From: Sedimentibacter acidaminivorans | Lineage (GTDB): Bacteria > Bacillota > Clostridia > Tissierellales > Sedimentibacteraceae | DNA: 64,000 nt | Assembly: GCF_017873955.1 (NCBI RefSeq) | Contig: NZ_JAGGKS010000008.1 | Span: 1 to 64,000 of the forward strand | Direction of reading: 5' to 3' | In this document: positions 45,851-54,369 of the stretch, in pieces | Layout: each line of letters begins with the position of its first letter | Position numbering within the stretch: the stretch's first letter is position 1 | Program-made: the position numbers and the translations under genes | Notes under the pieces: model-generated | Seen by the model: only the letters and a program-made list of their open reading frames with translations | The model's database searches: none | Told to the model about the DNA's origin: nothing

Positions 45851-45920
45851 TCAAAAGAGTTTTTACCTCCTTTCGTTGGATTGGGTCAGCTATACCCTGT
45901 CACTACCTATTCGTATATAT

Positions 45921-45949
45921 ATTTTACCATATTTTTGTTATTTTCACAA
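45921..45949 (-). promoter_or_regulatory. Promoter of the small toxin
   Basis: TTGTGA (45944-45949), 17-bp spacer, TAAAAT (45921-45926) on the minus strand. It predicts a transcript start near 45914 and a long leader that could fold over the ribosome site. It overlaps the end of the HD-GYP gene. Confidence 0.65.
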
Positions 45950-46492
45950 GTATTTTCTTTGATTTTTTATTGATTTTCCAACCATTTTAAGTGTTTTTAT
46001 ATTTTTTACAGAAAGCGAATTTAATAATATTTTTCTATTTGCCATAATTTCTATTGCTTGCTTTTTCGTATATTTCTTTCTATATGATCTATTTGAAGTG
46101 AGTGCATCATATATATCTGCTTGTTTTAATATTTTTGCTTCTATTAATAAATCTTCACCTTTAAATCCATTTGGATAACCTGTACCATCTTCTGACTCAT
46201 GATGTTGCTCTACTATTCTATAGATACATTCTGATACTTTATATTTTTTTAGTATTTGAACCCCTAAATTTACATGTAACTTTATATATTCAAATTCTTC
46301 TTCAGAAAGCTTACTCTTTTTATTGAGAATACTTTGATCTAATTTCAATTTTCCTATATCATGTAGCAGTCCTGCCATAAAAATATTTCTGCACTGCTCT
46401 TTAGAAAGATTAATTTTTTTTGCTAAGTTATATGAGAATATAGCAACCTTTATACTGTGCTTAATCAATCTAAGATTATTTATCATTTGCAT
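45944..46492 (-). CDS. HD-GYP domain phosphohydrolase
   Basis: About 182 residues. GLLHDIGK (His-Asp and DIGK) and QHHESEDGTGYP (HHExxDGxGYP) are the HD-GYP signatures, and the later QADIYDALTSNRSYR is also conserved. These enzymes degrade cyclic di-GMP or related dinucleotides. There is no sensor domain, so it is a stand-alone catalytic module. I use the ATG 8 nt after GGGAG. The gene starts directly after the 3' end of the ORF-less group II intron, so its native upstream region has been displaced. Confidence 0.8.
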   Translation of the reverse strand: MQMINNLRLIKHSIKVAIFSYNLAKKINLSKEQCRNIFMAGLLHDIGKLKLDQSILNKKSKLSEEEFEYIKLHVNLGVQILKKYKVSECIYRIVEQHHESEDGTGYPNGFKGEDLLIEAKILKQADIYDALTSNRSYRKKYTKKQAIEIMANRKILLNSLSVKNIKTLKMVGKSIKNQRKYL

Positions 46493-46513
46493 CAGCTTCA
46501 CTCCCTTCTGGCA

Positions 46514-47164
46514 ATCGAGTAGGAGGGGGTGACTAACCCCCGTCCTCTCACACCACCGCTCATGCGGTTCCGCAAGCGGCGGTTCGATAAACTATAAATT
46601 GCTATTGCATGGATTAGACGTCAGCGTTACTAAGCACTTCTAATCCTTTACTTTCGAGTTCCACTCTATCCTCCGATTAGATAGTCTTCATAATGAAGTT
46701 ATCTGCTATCATTATAACTTTCTGTTTATAATCACTATTTAAAGTCTATCGTCAAGCCCTTTTCTCCATTAGCTTTCACTAACATCTTTGATACTACGAC
46801 TTGAACTGACTTCTGAATGCTCAATCATATCTCCCGATATGGGTTACCAAGAGAAGAAATTCATCCTCATGCAAGGCATATCATTCAGACCTCCCCAGTT
46901 AAGGTGCGTAATCTTTCACTCCATCTATCTGCCACATTTACACTGTATATCTTCGGATAGTTATTGGGCTTCAGTTTGTTTAGCAACCTTACCCAATATA
47001 CCTTGCCTTATATATGATTTCTGTTCGTCAGACCAGAGATTTGCACTTAGGCTTCCTTCAGATTCCACCTCGCGATGGACACCCTTGCCCTCGGCTATAC
47101 ATTTCCCACTATCAGGGTATGTTAGGGACTTTCACCCATTAGATTACGCCCATGCTGGGCGAAC
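46514..47164 (-). mobile_element. ORF-less group IIC intron
   Basis: About 650 nt. The 5' end GTTCGCCCAGCATGGGC and conserved stretches such as GGTGAAAGTCCC, GTGTCCATCGCGAGGTGGAA and GACGAACAGAAATCA match the intron at 57.8-59.7 kb. The 3' end has domain V (GAACCGCCGCTTGCGGAACC..GAGCGGTGGTGTG) and domain VI, ending CTACTCGAT. There is no reverse transcriptase in domain IV. It sits right behind a terminator hairpin, the hallmark target of IIC introns. It could splice or move with help from the nearby intron's protein. Confidence 0.85.
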
Positions 47165-47167
47165 TAA

Positions 47168-47200
47168 AAAAAGATGCCGTATTGACCATATAGCATCTTT
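47168..47200 (-). terminator. Terminator used as the intron target
   Basis: AAAGATGC (47170-47177) pairs with GCATCTTT (47193-47200), followed on the minus strand by a T run and then at once by the intron 5' end. It ends the Tad-locus membrane-protein genes. Confidence 0.75.
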
Positions 47201-47263
47201 GTGTAAAATTTATTAAATGTATTTTTATATTGATTTCGTTGATATTTAAATTTAAATACGAAA

Positions 47264-48001
47264 TTATACGCATTTATTTTCATCGTATTCATCTACTATA
47301 CGGTTTAAATATTTGTTATTACAATATTCTTTAAGATGAATTAACGTAATTGATGTAACAGATATAAATATTATAATTAGGAAGCCTGATGTAGCTTGTG
47401 TAATGAAATTATCGAACTCTTCTATTTCCTGTATATCTTTAGCTGTCAATTCAAGCCTCACCGGAGTATTTAAAAACAATCCTTTTACATACCATGATAT
47501 ATTATCTTTATAGTGCATAATAAGCGTATATATAAAAGTTGCTATAGTTCCAATTATTTCATTTCCAATCAATGCGACATCTTTTTTAGCAATCATGCTA
47601 AAAAAGATGCACAAGACTAAGTATATTAAATGGGGTAGCTTTGACAAATAAAATTCTGACCCTAAATAGCTTGAAATAATCAAAAACAACAAAGAAAAAA
47701 CAATTAAAATAGTGTAAAGAAAATAGAATATAGAATTTCTATACAAGTGAATCCTTTTGATTAGGTATGGCACAAAGATAATTAAACCTATTAACCATAT
47801 ACAAGTTATCATCAGATTTTTATTATTGATTCGATAACCTAAAAGTAATATTAAAAATATCGGTATTTCAATTACAAACCTATATTTCATATATTCACTC
47901 TTATACTCAAGATAGAATTTATAGATTCCTTCTAATAAATTAGCTACCAAATCTGTAAATATAAAAATTTTCAGAAAGGTAGTTTTAATAAATATGTACA
48001 T
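47264..48001 (-). CDS. Polytopic membrane protein of the Tad locus, unknown family
   Basis: About 245 residues with seven or so hydrophobic helices (FVIEIPIFLILLLGY, LMITCIWLIGLIIFV, FYFLYTILIVFSLLFLII and others). I choose the ATG after TGGGGGC. A longer frame exists but overlaps the previous gene by 109 nt and adds a hydrophilic stretch. No family recognised. Being last in the Tad operon, it may be a channel or assembly component. Confidence 0.55.
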   Translation of the reverse strand: MYIFIKTTFLKIFIFTDLVANLLEGIYKFYLEYKSEYMKYRFVIEIPIFLILLLGYRINNKNLMITCIWLIGLIIFVPYLIKRIHLYRNSIFYFLYTILIVFSLLFLIISSYLGSEFYLSKLPHLIYLVLCIFFSMIAKKDVALIGNEIIGTIATFIYTLIMHYKDNISWYVKGLFLNTPVRLELTAKDIQEIEEFDNFITQATSGFLIIIFISVTSITLIHLKEYCNNKYLNRIVDEYDENKCV

Positions 48002-48042
48002 GTTAATTGCCCCCACATTTTTAACAATTATATCATAAGCTT

Positions 48043-48570
48043 CTATTTTTTTCTCCAATTTATTTTTGAAATATTTATTAAATTCCCTGTAATTAGGAGA
48101 AATGGTATTAGAACCAATATATAATTTACTCCTAATTGCACTATTAGACATGACATTATAAATAAAGTTGTCATAGTTCTATTAAAAGATTTATCTACAT
48201 CAAAAAATATGTATTCTTTAATAATTTCAGTTATCCATGCAATGTTCAATGTATTTTTCAACAAATATGTTTCTGATTGAATTTCTGGAAATTCTGCAAG
48301 TATAGGATACGTAAAAAAAAGCAATATAATAATACGGCTTTTTCGATATTTGCCCTTATATACAATGCTCAAAATATTAAAGAAAATGACTGAAATTATT
48401 ATAGACTGTATAATATATGGAAGCATAAATTGTGCATTGATTTTTTTTAAAGCTGAATAAAAAATATAAAATATTATCTCAATTATACTTAAAGGAATTA
48501 GTATAATATTTTTTTCTGTTGTATATCCTTGCAAAAAGATACTTTTAAGTATACCTGCTGTTGCTTTCAC
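48043..48570 (-). CDS. Membrane protein of the Tad locus, unknown family
   Basis: 175 residues from GTG behind AGGGGAGGAG. Four to five hydrophobic helices (IILIPLSIIEIIFYIF, YIIQSIIISVIFFNILSIV, TMTTLFIMSCLIVQLGV, YILVLIPFLLITG). No recognised family; it probably acts with the following membrane protein, since both lie in the same operon after the TadE/G-like genes. Confidence 0.55.
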   Translation of the reverse strand: MKATAGILKSIFLQGYTTEKNIILIPLSIIEIIFYIFYSALKKINAQFMLPYIIQSIIISVIFFNILSIVYKGKYRKSRIIILLFFTYPILAEFPEIQSETYLLKNTLNIAWITEIIKEYIFFDVDKSFNRTMTTLFIMSCLIVQLGVNYILVLIPFLLITGNLINISKINWRKK

Positions 48571-48656
48571 GTCTTACTCCTCCCCTTATTTTAACAGTTC
48601 TTCTGTACCGTTTCCTTTTAAATTTTTTATTTATATATCTCATTCTCTGTATTTTT

Positions 48657-48803
48657 TCAAATAATAAAGACAATATTGTAATTGTGGTTAAAGCCTCCTA
48701 AAATTATCAGGTAAACTTTTATAAAATGCAGAAAAATATTTTCATTTAAATTAAGGATATACATGGATTTTACCTCGTTTCCTTTTTTTTGCCTTTTACT
48801 CAT
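48657..48803 (-). CDS. Possible 48-residue small protein
   Basis: ATG closely preceded by GGAGGG, with a basic start (MSKRQKKGNEVK) and a hydrophobic middle (FLHFIKVYLIILGGF). It fills the 240-nt gap between the TadG-like gene and the membrane-protein genes. Weakly supported. Confidence 0.3.
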   Translation of the reverse strand: MSKRQKKGNEVKSMYILNLNENIFLHFIKVYLIILGGFNHNYNIVFII

Positions 48804-48813
48804 AGTCCCTCCA

Positions 48814-49344
48814 TCATTCATATATGCTCGTCAACTGGCTGCTAGATAGTTTGTACATTGTAATAATTTTGCTTGAAAAAACGCCTTTAACTTTAACCTG
48901 GACAACTGCCATGACAGATGGATTCTCTAATTCAAAAGAATGGTTTAATATTGTTGAATAATATGTTTTCGGGGTATTGTTCTCAACTACAAATTCTTTT
49001 ACATCTGGTTTTTTATCAACTAAGCTTCCTGTTTCTAAAGGTTCTAAGGTTGTCTTATCTAATCCTAGATTCTCTGCTAAAATGTTTTTAAAGTTTATCT
49101 GTGCATTCACTTCATCTATTTTAAAACGTCCTTCAGCTAACATTTCATCTTCTTTAATTGCTAACGTTGCAGCTTTGACGGATCTATTCAATCCTTCTTT
49201 TACTTTTTTGTTATTTAAGTATATACTCCCTTGATCCATCACTAACATCCCTACTCCTAAAAAAATAACTACAAAAATTATAAGCCAAATATATGAATTT
49301 CCTTTATTATTTAAATACCTTTTCTTTTTCATTTTCTTCACCAT
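48814..49344 (-). CDS. TadG/TadE-like pseudopilin
   Basis: 176 residues: basic start, then NKGNSYIWLIIFVVIFLGVG (a prepilin-like KG followed by a hydrophobic helix), then a soluble domain. This is the layout of TadE/TadG minor pilins. It overlaps the preceding gene by 7 nt. The class is inferred from architecture and locus. Confidence 0.65.
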   Translation of the reverse strand: MVKKMKKKRYLNNKGNSYIWLIIFVVIFLGVGMLVMDQGSIYLNNKKVKEGLNRSVKAATLAIKEDEMLAEGRFKIDEVNAQINFKNILAENLGLDKTTLEPLETGSLVDKKPDVKEFVVENNTPKTYYSTILNHSFELENPSVMAVVQVKVKGVFSSKIITMYKLSSSQLTSIYE

Positions 49345-49775
49345 TTCTCTGACATTCCTGCACCCTTTGTTTTTGGATAAAAAGTATTTTCTGTTCCTAA
49401 TTTTCCGTTTATATAGTAAAATGTATGAGCTTTTTTATATATTACCTTTACTGATATTTCTTGACCTCTTGTTGCGTATGTATTATTGTCATTATCTCCT
49501 GCTACTGCTGGTGTTATTGTTATTTCAAGTTTCTCTTGTTTAAAACCTTTTGTATCTAATTCTTGTATCAGTTCTGTTTTTATGTCTACTGTAAACTGTC
49601 CCACTACAATTGCCTGGTCTAATTTTTTATTTACAATTGTTGTTAACTCATTCTTTTCTATTAAGAAAAGTCCTCCTATAACTATGTACACTATAAAATA
49701 TATTATAAAAGGCAAAACAACCAAAAATGTTATTATTTCGAATGCACCCTTTTCATTGTTTATATATTTTCTCAT
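49338..49775 (-). CDS. DUF4320/TadE-like minor pilin
   Basis: 145 residues: MRKYINNEKGAFEIITFLVV, with the prepilin-type KG|AFE junction and Glu at +3, a hydrophobic helix, then a beta domain ending near ENTFYPKTKG. DUF4320 proteins occupy this place in Tad loci of Clostridia elements. The prepilin peptidase for it is encoded at 34.9 kb. Confidence 0.7.
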   Translation of the reverse strand: MRKYINNEKGAFEIITFLVVLPFIIYFIVYIVIGGLFLIEKNELTTIVNKKLDQAIVVGQFTVDIKTELIQELDTKGFKQEKLEITITPAVAGDNDNNTYATRGQEISVKVIYKKAHTFYYINGKLGTENTFYPKTKGAGMSEKW

Positions 49776-49831
49776 CCTATTTACCCTTCTTAAGGATAGA
49801 GCTATAGCTATAGAGCTACAGCCCTATCCTT

Positions 49832-50044
49832 TTATTTCTTTAATACATCTTCCATTTCTGTCATCCTTTGCGTTGTTTGCTTTAATGTTCCGTCAATGGT
49901 TGATGACTTTATTGCTACTATTGCAAGAAACAATATTATTGATATTGCTCCTGTCCATGCTATTAATTCAGTTGTTGTTACTGCACCTTTTTTATTTTTT
50001 AATATTCTTGTTGCCTTTTCTTTAAATTTTTTAAGTGTTTTCAA
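49832..50044 (-). CDS. Flp-type pilin-like protein
   Basis: 70 residues: basic leader, then KNKKGAVTTTELIAWTGAIS with a Glu six residues past the KG junction and a 20-residue hydrophobic helix. Flp pilins are this small. It may be the major pilin or a paralogue of the 66-residue product before it. Confidence 0.65.
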   Translation of the reverse strand: MKTLKKFKEKATRILKNKKGAVTTTELIAWTGAISIILFLAIVAIKSSTIDGTLKQTTQRMTEMEDVLKK

Positions 50045-50061
50045 TTTTCTCTCCTTTACTT

Positions 50062-50241
50062 TTAATCAATTTTGGTATCTGTAGAATTAAAATTTTCTAC
50101 AACTGCATCATTTCTCGTGTCAATTGCAGCTTGAAATTTTGGCAAAAACTCAATGGCAATCATGGCTGTTAATGCCAATAGTGCTATGACTTGTATTGTC
50201 GTTACACCTTTCTCGTTTTTTATATATTTTCTTATTTTTAT
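50062..50241 (-). CDS. Second Flp-pilin-like protein, apparently with an ATA start
   Basis: About 58-60 residues: IRKYIKNEKGVTTIQVIALL and a second hydrophobic stretch. The N-terminus aligns with MRKYINNEKG of the DUF4320 gene, but the codon in place of ATG is ATA. A strong GGGAGGT lies upstream, with no ATG, GTG or TTG between it and the pilin sequence; an ATA is 9 nt after it. The only conventional start is a TTG upstream of the ribosome site. Q replaces the usual Glu. Confidence 0.6.
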   Translation of the reverse strand: MKIRKYIKNEKGVTTIQVIALLALTAMIAIEFLPKFQAAIDTRNDAVVENFNSTDTKID

Positions 50242-50314
50242 ATTTTTTTCACCTCCCTTCAAAAATAATTTATATATATTAAAAAACCGACAGTTTTAAT
50301 TTTTTACTGTCAGT

Positions 50315-51208
50315 TTATATTGGTATTGTTTTAATGCTTTTTATTGTATACATTATGATTGGATATCCTATTATTGATACAAATACTAACATTGGGAGTA
50401 TCATTAAAAGCATTCCTATGATTTGATTCTTTATTCCTTTTCGCATTCTCTTCTGCCTATTTACTTCTCTTATTAAAATCCTATGATTTTCTAAATAATC
50501 TATGCTATGCTTCTTGTCATTGTTCAATGATTGTTCTAATGCGATACATATCTTTTTAAAGTTATCATTTGGCACTGTATTTTTAAGCTCTGTTAGTGAC
50601 CTGTTGGAATCTGTCGAAAATTTATTTATTGCTTTTTCCAGGTATGGTCTAAATATTTTTGCTCTCTCATACAAACTCTTCAGTATTTCTTTTGTAGGCT
50701 TATCTGTTCTTAACATCATTATTGTATAGGTTTGTAATATCATTGTTTCTTTTTCACTTGCTGCTTGTCTTAATGATATTCTTATTTTTGGTATAGATTT
50801 AACAACTAATAGTGTTATAAACCAAACTAACAACAAGTTTAAAAATCTTATGTTTAATTTTACATCTAGTAAACTTGGATCTTGTAATATCTCTGCAACT
50901 TTTTTTATTTCTTTTGTATTGACCATAAAATTTATATAGTTTAATATCTTAAAAGCAGTGTATATAATGGTAATTATTGTTGGCATTAATATTGTCATAG
51001 TTTGATATTCTTCAGGTGTTATATCTAATCCTGCTTTTTTCAAGTAATTTTTTAACTCTTCATATTTCTTACTGCCTTCTTTATATTGTATAGCACTTAG
51101 CATCTTGCTTATACTTTGCATAATTGTTTTTATTGTTCTTTTATGCCTTAGTTTTTTTTTAGGAATAATATCTATTATTATCAATGCCAATGCTACTACC
51201 AATAGCAA
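50315..51208 (-). CDS. tadC: TadC-like type II secretion F-domain protein
   Basis: 297 residues with hydrophobic helices near the N-terminus, the middle and the C-terminus (IIGMLLMILPMLVFVSIIGY). ETMILQTYTIMMLRTDKPTK and FKKICIALEQSLNNDKKHSI follow the GspF-like pattern. TadC and TadB form the inner-membrane platform of Tad pili. The order TadA-TadB-TadC is kept here. Confidence 0.78.
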   Translation of the reverse strand: MLLVVALALIIIDIIPKKKLRHKRTIKTIMQSISKMLSAIQYKEGSKKYEELKNYLKKAGLDITPEEYQTMTILMPTIITIIYTAFKILNYINFMVNTKEIKKVAEILQDPSLLDVKLNIRFLNLLLVWFITLLVVKSIPKIRISLRQAASEKETMILQTYTIMMLRTDKPTKEILKSLYERAKIFRPYLEKAINKFSTDSNRSLTELKNTVPNDNFKKICIALEQSLNNDKKHSIDYLENHRILIREVNRQKRMRKGIKNQIIGMLLMILPMLVFVSIIGYPIIMYTIKSIKTIPI

Positions 51209-51260
51209 TACATATATTATTTAAATCACCTTCTTTCTTGTTTTTCATGTTTTAATGATT

Positions 51261-52181
51261 TTATGTTTTTTCAAATATAGATATTGTTAAAATACCAAAG
51301 ATAAATACTATTAACCAAAATATTAATAACATATTTCCTGTTGGCGTATAAAAGTACAGATTCTTTGATAGGCTGTTATATGCTATATTAATTATAAATC
51401 CTATCAGTGTAACTGCGTTTAGTATCATAAATGTTATTTTGTTTCCAAAGTTGTTGGATTTGTTTTCTTCTTCTACTGTAATTTCTTCCGACACAAGGCT
51501 ACTTAAAAATAACAGTTCTTCTGTTATATCACCTTGTCCTTCATAGCTCATTATCAGTATCTCTGCAAAGCTGTATCCCCAAATATATGATAAGCTTTTA
51601 GCTAGATTAAATATTGATTCTTTGTATTTTTCTCCCCCAGATAACTCTCTTGCAAGTAATTCAAATGATGATCCTATTTCTTTAGGCATCTTATTATATG
51701 AATTATTTATTGCATTTTTTATGTTTTTGTTTGCTATATATTCATCTACAAAGCATTGTAAAGCAATAGGAAATTGCTCTTGTATTTTACTTGTCTTTTT
51801 CTTAATGTATAATATTCCTGCGTATAATATTAAATAAAATGTAGATACGAATATTGTTATAACTGCATACCACATTGTCAACAATAATGTGATAATTATA
51901 AATGAAGCTATGGAAATGGCTGCATCCATAATTATGTATTTCAAAATATATGTATTGTTTGTATTTCTATCTTTCTGATTGATTACATTTAGCTTTGTAA
52001 TATATTCTTCCTTGATGTCTAATAATTTTTTATTTCTACATATTACCCTATCTATTTGTTTTAGCATATTGCTTTTTTTTCTTACACTTTTAACTTTTAA
52101 TCTCATCTTTCGTGGCTTTAGAACAATGTCTAAAATAATAAGTATAAATGCTACTGCAATAATAACTTTATACATATTCAT
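51261..52181 (-). CDS. tadB: TadB-like type II secretion F-domain protein
   Basis: About 306 residues from ATG after AAGGTG, overlapping the end of tadA by 14 nt. Membrane helices at the N-terminus, about 90-125 and 245-300. The F-domain motif is FPIALQCFVDEYIANKNIKN. It is the second platform protein of the Tad pilus. Confidence 0.78.
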   Translation of the reverse strand: MNMYKVIIAVAFILIILDIVLKPRKMRLKVKSVRKKSNMLKQIDRVICRNKKLLDIKEEYITKLNVINQKDRNTNNTYILKYIIMDAAISIASFIIITLLLTMWYAVITIFVSTFYLILYAGILYIKKKTSKIQEQFPIALQCFVDEYIANKNIKNAINNSYNKMPKEIGSSFELLARELSGGEKYKESIFNLAKSLSYIWGYSFAEILIMSYEGQGDITEELLFLSSLVSEEITVEEENKSNNFGNKITFMILNAVTLIGFIINIAYNSLSKNLYFYTPTGNMLLIFWLIVFIFGILTISIFEKT

Positions 52182-53466
52182 GGCCAAACACCTTATTTAT
52201 TTCACTCATCTTAACACCGTACTCGTTCAGTTTTTTTCTTAACCTTCTTGATATTGTACTTTTTCTAATATGAATCCCTCCATCAGACGGATTTTCTTCA
52301 TCTATTTCAAATTCAAATATTGGTACTGAATCGTAACTCATGTCATTGTGTTCCGTTGTAATTTCGTATATACCTGCACATACTTTTCTTCTCTTCCCAT
52401 CCTTTTTTGTTGATAACTTTCTAAGTTTTATTACTATATCAACTGATCTTGCTATACGATATTTTAATGCCTTTAAATCCATAATTTTACCGCTCTCCAG
52501 AGTCATATCTGCAAAGTCATCTATAGCACCAAGAGCATCCATGCTATGTGCTGAACCCATACTTCCTGAATGTCCCCTACTCATAGATTTTATAAGTTCA
52601 TTTACTTCTTCCCCTCTACATTCTCCAACTACTATAATATCTACGCTCATTCTAAGCATTGTTCTAAAAAGAATTGACATAGGGTAATCTGGTAATTTTT
52701 CTTCTAATTGTACCCAGTGTTTTTCAGGATATAATATATCTGGATATAATTCTCTTTTAGTTTCCATAATGCCTGTAATTAAATTTAAAGGTATAAATTG
52801 AAGCAACCAGTTAATAAAGGTTGTTTTACCTGATTCCATTTCTCCTATTATTAATATGTTTGCTCTACCCTTAACTAACATTGATAGAACTTCAACTTCC
52901 TCTTTACTAATTGTTTGTGTTTTAAGCATATTTTCAGTTGTTGGAAGAAATGAATCAAATTTTCTTATATTAAGATATGGATATTTACCTATAGGTTCAC
53001 ATACTGCATTTATTCTTGATCCGTCCTTTCTTTTTGCTTCTATAATAGCGTTGTTATAATTTAAGTCCTTTGTTTTATCAAATTCAAGACAACGTCTAAT
53101 AACTGAAATTACTTCAGCTTCATCATTGAATTTTTCAGGCACTTCTATAATTTCACCTTGTTTTTTTAACAATACTTTTTTACCATGTGTTATTATTTCA
53201 TCAACATCCTTCAAATTATATTTTTCAAGTATTCTTAGTCCCCATTTATTGGCAAATATCTGTTCTGTGAATTCCTTTATTTTTTCTTGCTGAATATTCA
53301 TATCTAATAATATGTTTTTAATTAATGTCTGAACATAGTTCTTAGCAGCTACATCACCAGCAGAACAATTTATAAGATTCTGAGTATGTATTTCTCTTAA
53401 CTCCTTTGTTCCTTCTTTGTTTATTATTTTTTCGTATACATAGTTTTCAATATCTTTATATTCCAA
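52168..53466 (-). CDS. tadA: TadA/CpaF secretion ATPase
   Basis: 432 residues. Walker A GEMESGKTTFINW near residue 207, Asp box VDIIVVGECRGEEV near 270, and MSRGHSGSMGSAHS near 300 are the signatures of CpaF/TadA ATPases. The N-terminal 150 residues match the usual CpaF N-domain. It drives pilus assembly. It begins with TTG and overlaps the upstream gene by 11 nt. Confidence 0.9.
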   Translation of the reverse strand: MEYKDIENYVYEKIINKEGTKELREIHTQNLINCSAGDVAAKNYVQTLIKNILLDMNIQQEKIKEFTEQIFANKWGLRILEKYNLKDVDEIITHGKKVLLKKQGEIIEVPEKFNDEAEVISVIRRCLEFDKTKDLNYNNAIIEAKRKDGSRINAVCEPIGKYPYLNIRKFDSFLPTTENMLKTQTISKEEVEVLSMLVKGRANILIIGEMESGKTTFINWLLQFIPLNLITGIMETKRELYPDILYPEKHWVQLEEKLPDYPMSILFRTMLRMSVDIIVVGECRGEEVNELIKSMSRGHSGSMGSAHSMDALGAIDDFADMTLESGKIMDLKALKYRIARSVDIVIKLRKLSTKKDGKRRKVCAGIYEITTEHNDMSYDSVPIFEFEIDEENPSDGGIHIRKSTISRRLRKKLNEYGVKMSEINKVFGHEYV

Positions 53467-54163
53467 TTTTATTGCCTTCTTTCTTTTTGTTTTTTATATT
53501 CATTAAATCGAATATTTTTCTTTTCCTTGGCTTATGATTTTCTCCAGTTATTTTTTCTATGAGCTTTGAAATTTCGTTATCATTATCTTCTTGCAGATTC
53601 AACTCATAACTATTTGTAAAATTTATTATTTCTGAACAAAAATAGAGTTTAAAATCTTCTATTGAAGTTTTAAACTCTATTTCATCTGTGTATTTATTTA
53701 TTAGGATATTTGATTTACTTAATTCTTCATCTTTTTTTGCTTCTATATATTTATGATATTCATGAATGTTTGGGTTTATTACTGTAATACAAGTATCTGC
53801 AATGCTTGGTATTTGCTCCATTGTATCCAGGATAATATAATCAAAATTATCTTGTTCTTTTAAGAATTTTAATTCTTTTTCAGTCAGCAATTCTTGGCTT
53901 CCTGAAAAGAAAAATATATTATTTTTTATTTCTGTTGCACTTTCTTTTATTGCATTTTTACAGCTTTCTTTGTTTTCTAAACACAAGTATAGCTTTATAT
54001 TTTCTATACTTGATACTTTTACATCATATATATTTATATTTGATTTGTTATTATCTATTATAAGAACTGTACCTTGTTTAGAAAGTTTTTCTGCAAGTAT
54101 TGCTGCTACAGTGGTTCTTCCTGTACCAGCTCTTATACTTGTTATGGTAATTAACTTTGTCAT
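53456..54163 (-). CDS. TadZ/CpaE-like MinD-ParA family protein
   Basis: 235 residues. MTKLITITSIRAGTGRTTVA is a P-loop of the deviant type, with the signature Lys replaced (GTGRTT). VLIIDNNKSN and YIILDTMEQIPSIAD match the MinD pattern. TadZ proteins place the Tad machine at a cell pole. It overlaps the flanking genes by a few nucleotides. Confidence 0.7.
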   Translation of the reverse strand: MTKLITITSIRAGTGRTTVAAILAEKLSKQGTVLIIDNNKSNINIYDVKVSSIENIKLYLCLENKESCKNAIKESATEIKNNIFFFSGSQELLTEKELKFLKEQDNFDYIILDTMEQIPSIADTCITVINPNIHEYHKYIEAKKDEELSKSNILINKYTDEIEFKTSIEDFKLYFCSEIINFTNSYELNLQEDNDNEISKLIEKITGENHKPRKRKIFDLMNIKNKKKEGNKIGI

Positions 54164-54369
54164 TTATCATCACTTTCCTCTATAATATCTATCTTTATAA
54201 ATTTCATTCCTTTTGTTTTTCCACTGTAATTTCTGCTTATTCCTGTATATATGGTATCTTCTTTGATTCTTAATATCTTAGCTAATTCTGTAGCAGTATT
54301 TCCAACTGCTAATGGCAATTCTAGTTTATCAGGCGTTACTGCCATATAAATGTGCATTTTTTTATTCAA
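54160..54369 (-). CDS. Small conserved protein of mobile elements
   Basis: 69 residues: MHIYMAVTPDKLELPLAVGN, TATELAKILRIKEDTIYTGI and a basic stretch. It resembles small proteins common in phages and conjugative elements of Bacillota with an XRE-like helix-turn-helix core. The function is unknown. It overlaps both neighbours. Confidence 0.55.
   Translation of the reverse strand: MNKKMHIYMAVTPDKLELPLAVGNTATELAKILRIKEDTIYTGISRNYSGKTKGMKFIKIDIIEESDDK

Noticed and set aside
45726-45962. A 78-codon plus-strand protein over the toxin region
   Set aside because: No ribosome site; the minus strand there encodes the hydrophobic toxin, and the plus strand fits an RNA with promoter and terminator.
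46788-47216. A 142-codon plus-strand protein over the short group II intron
   Set aside because: It lies antisense to conserved intron RNA domains, with no ribosome site.
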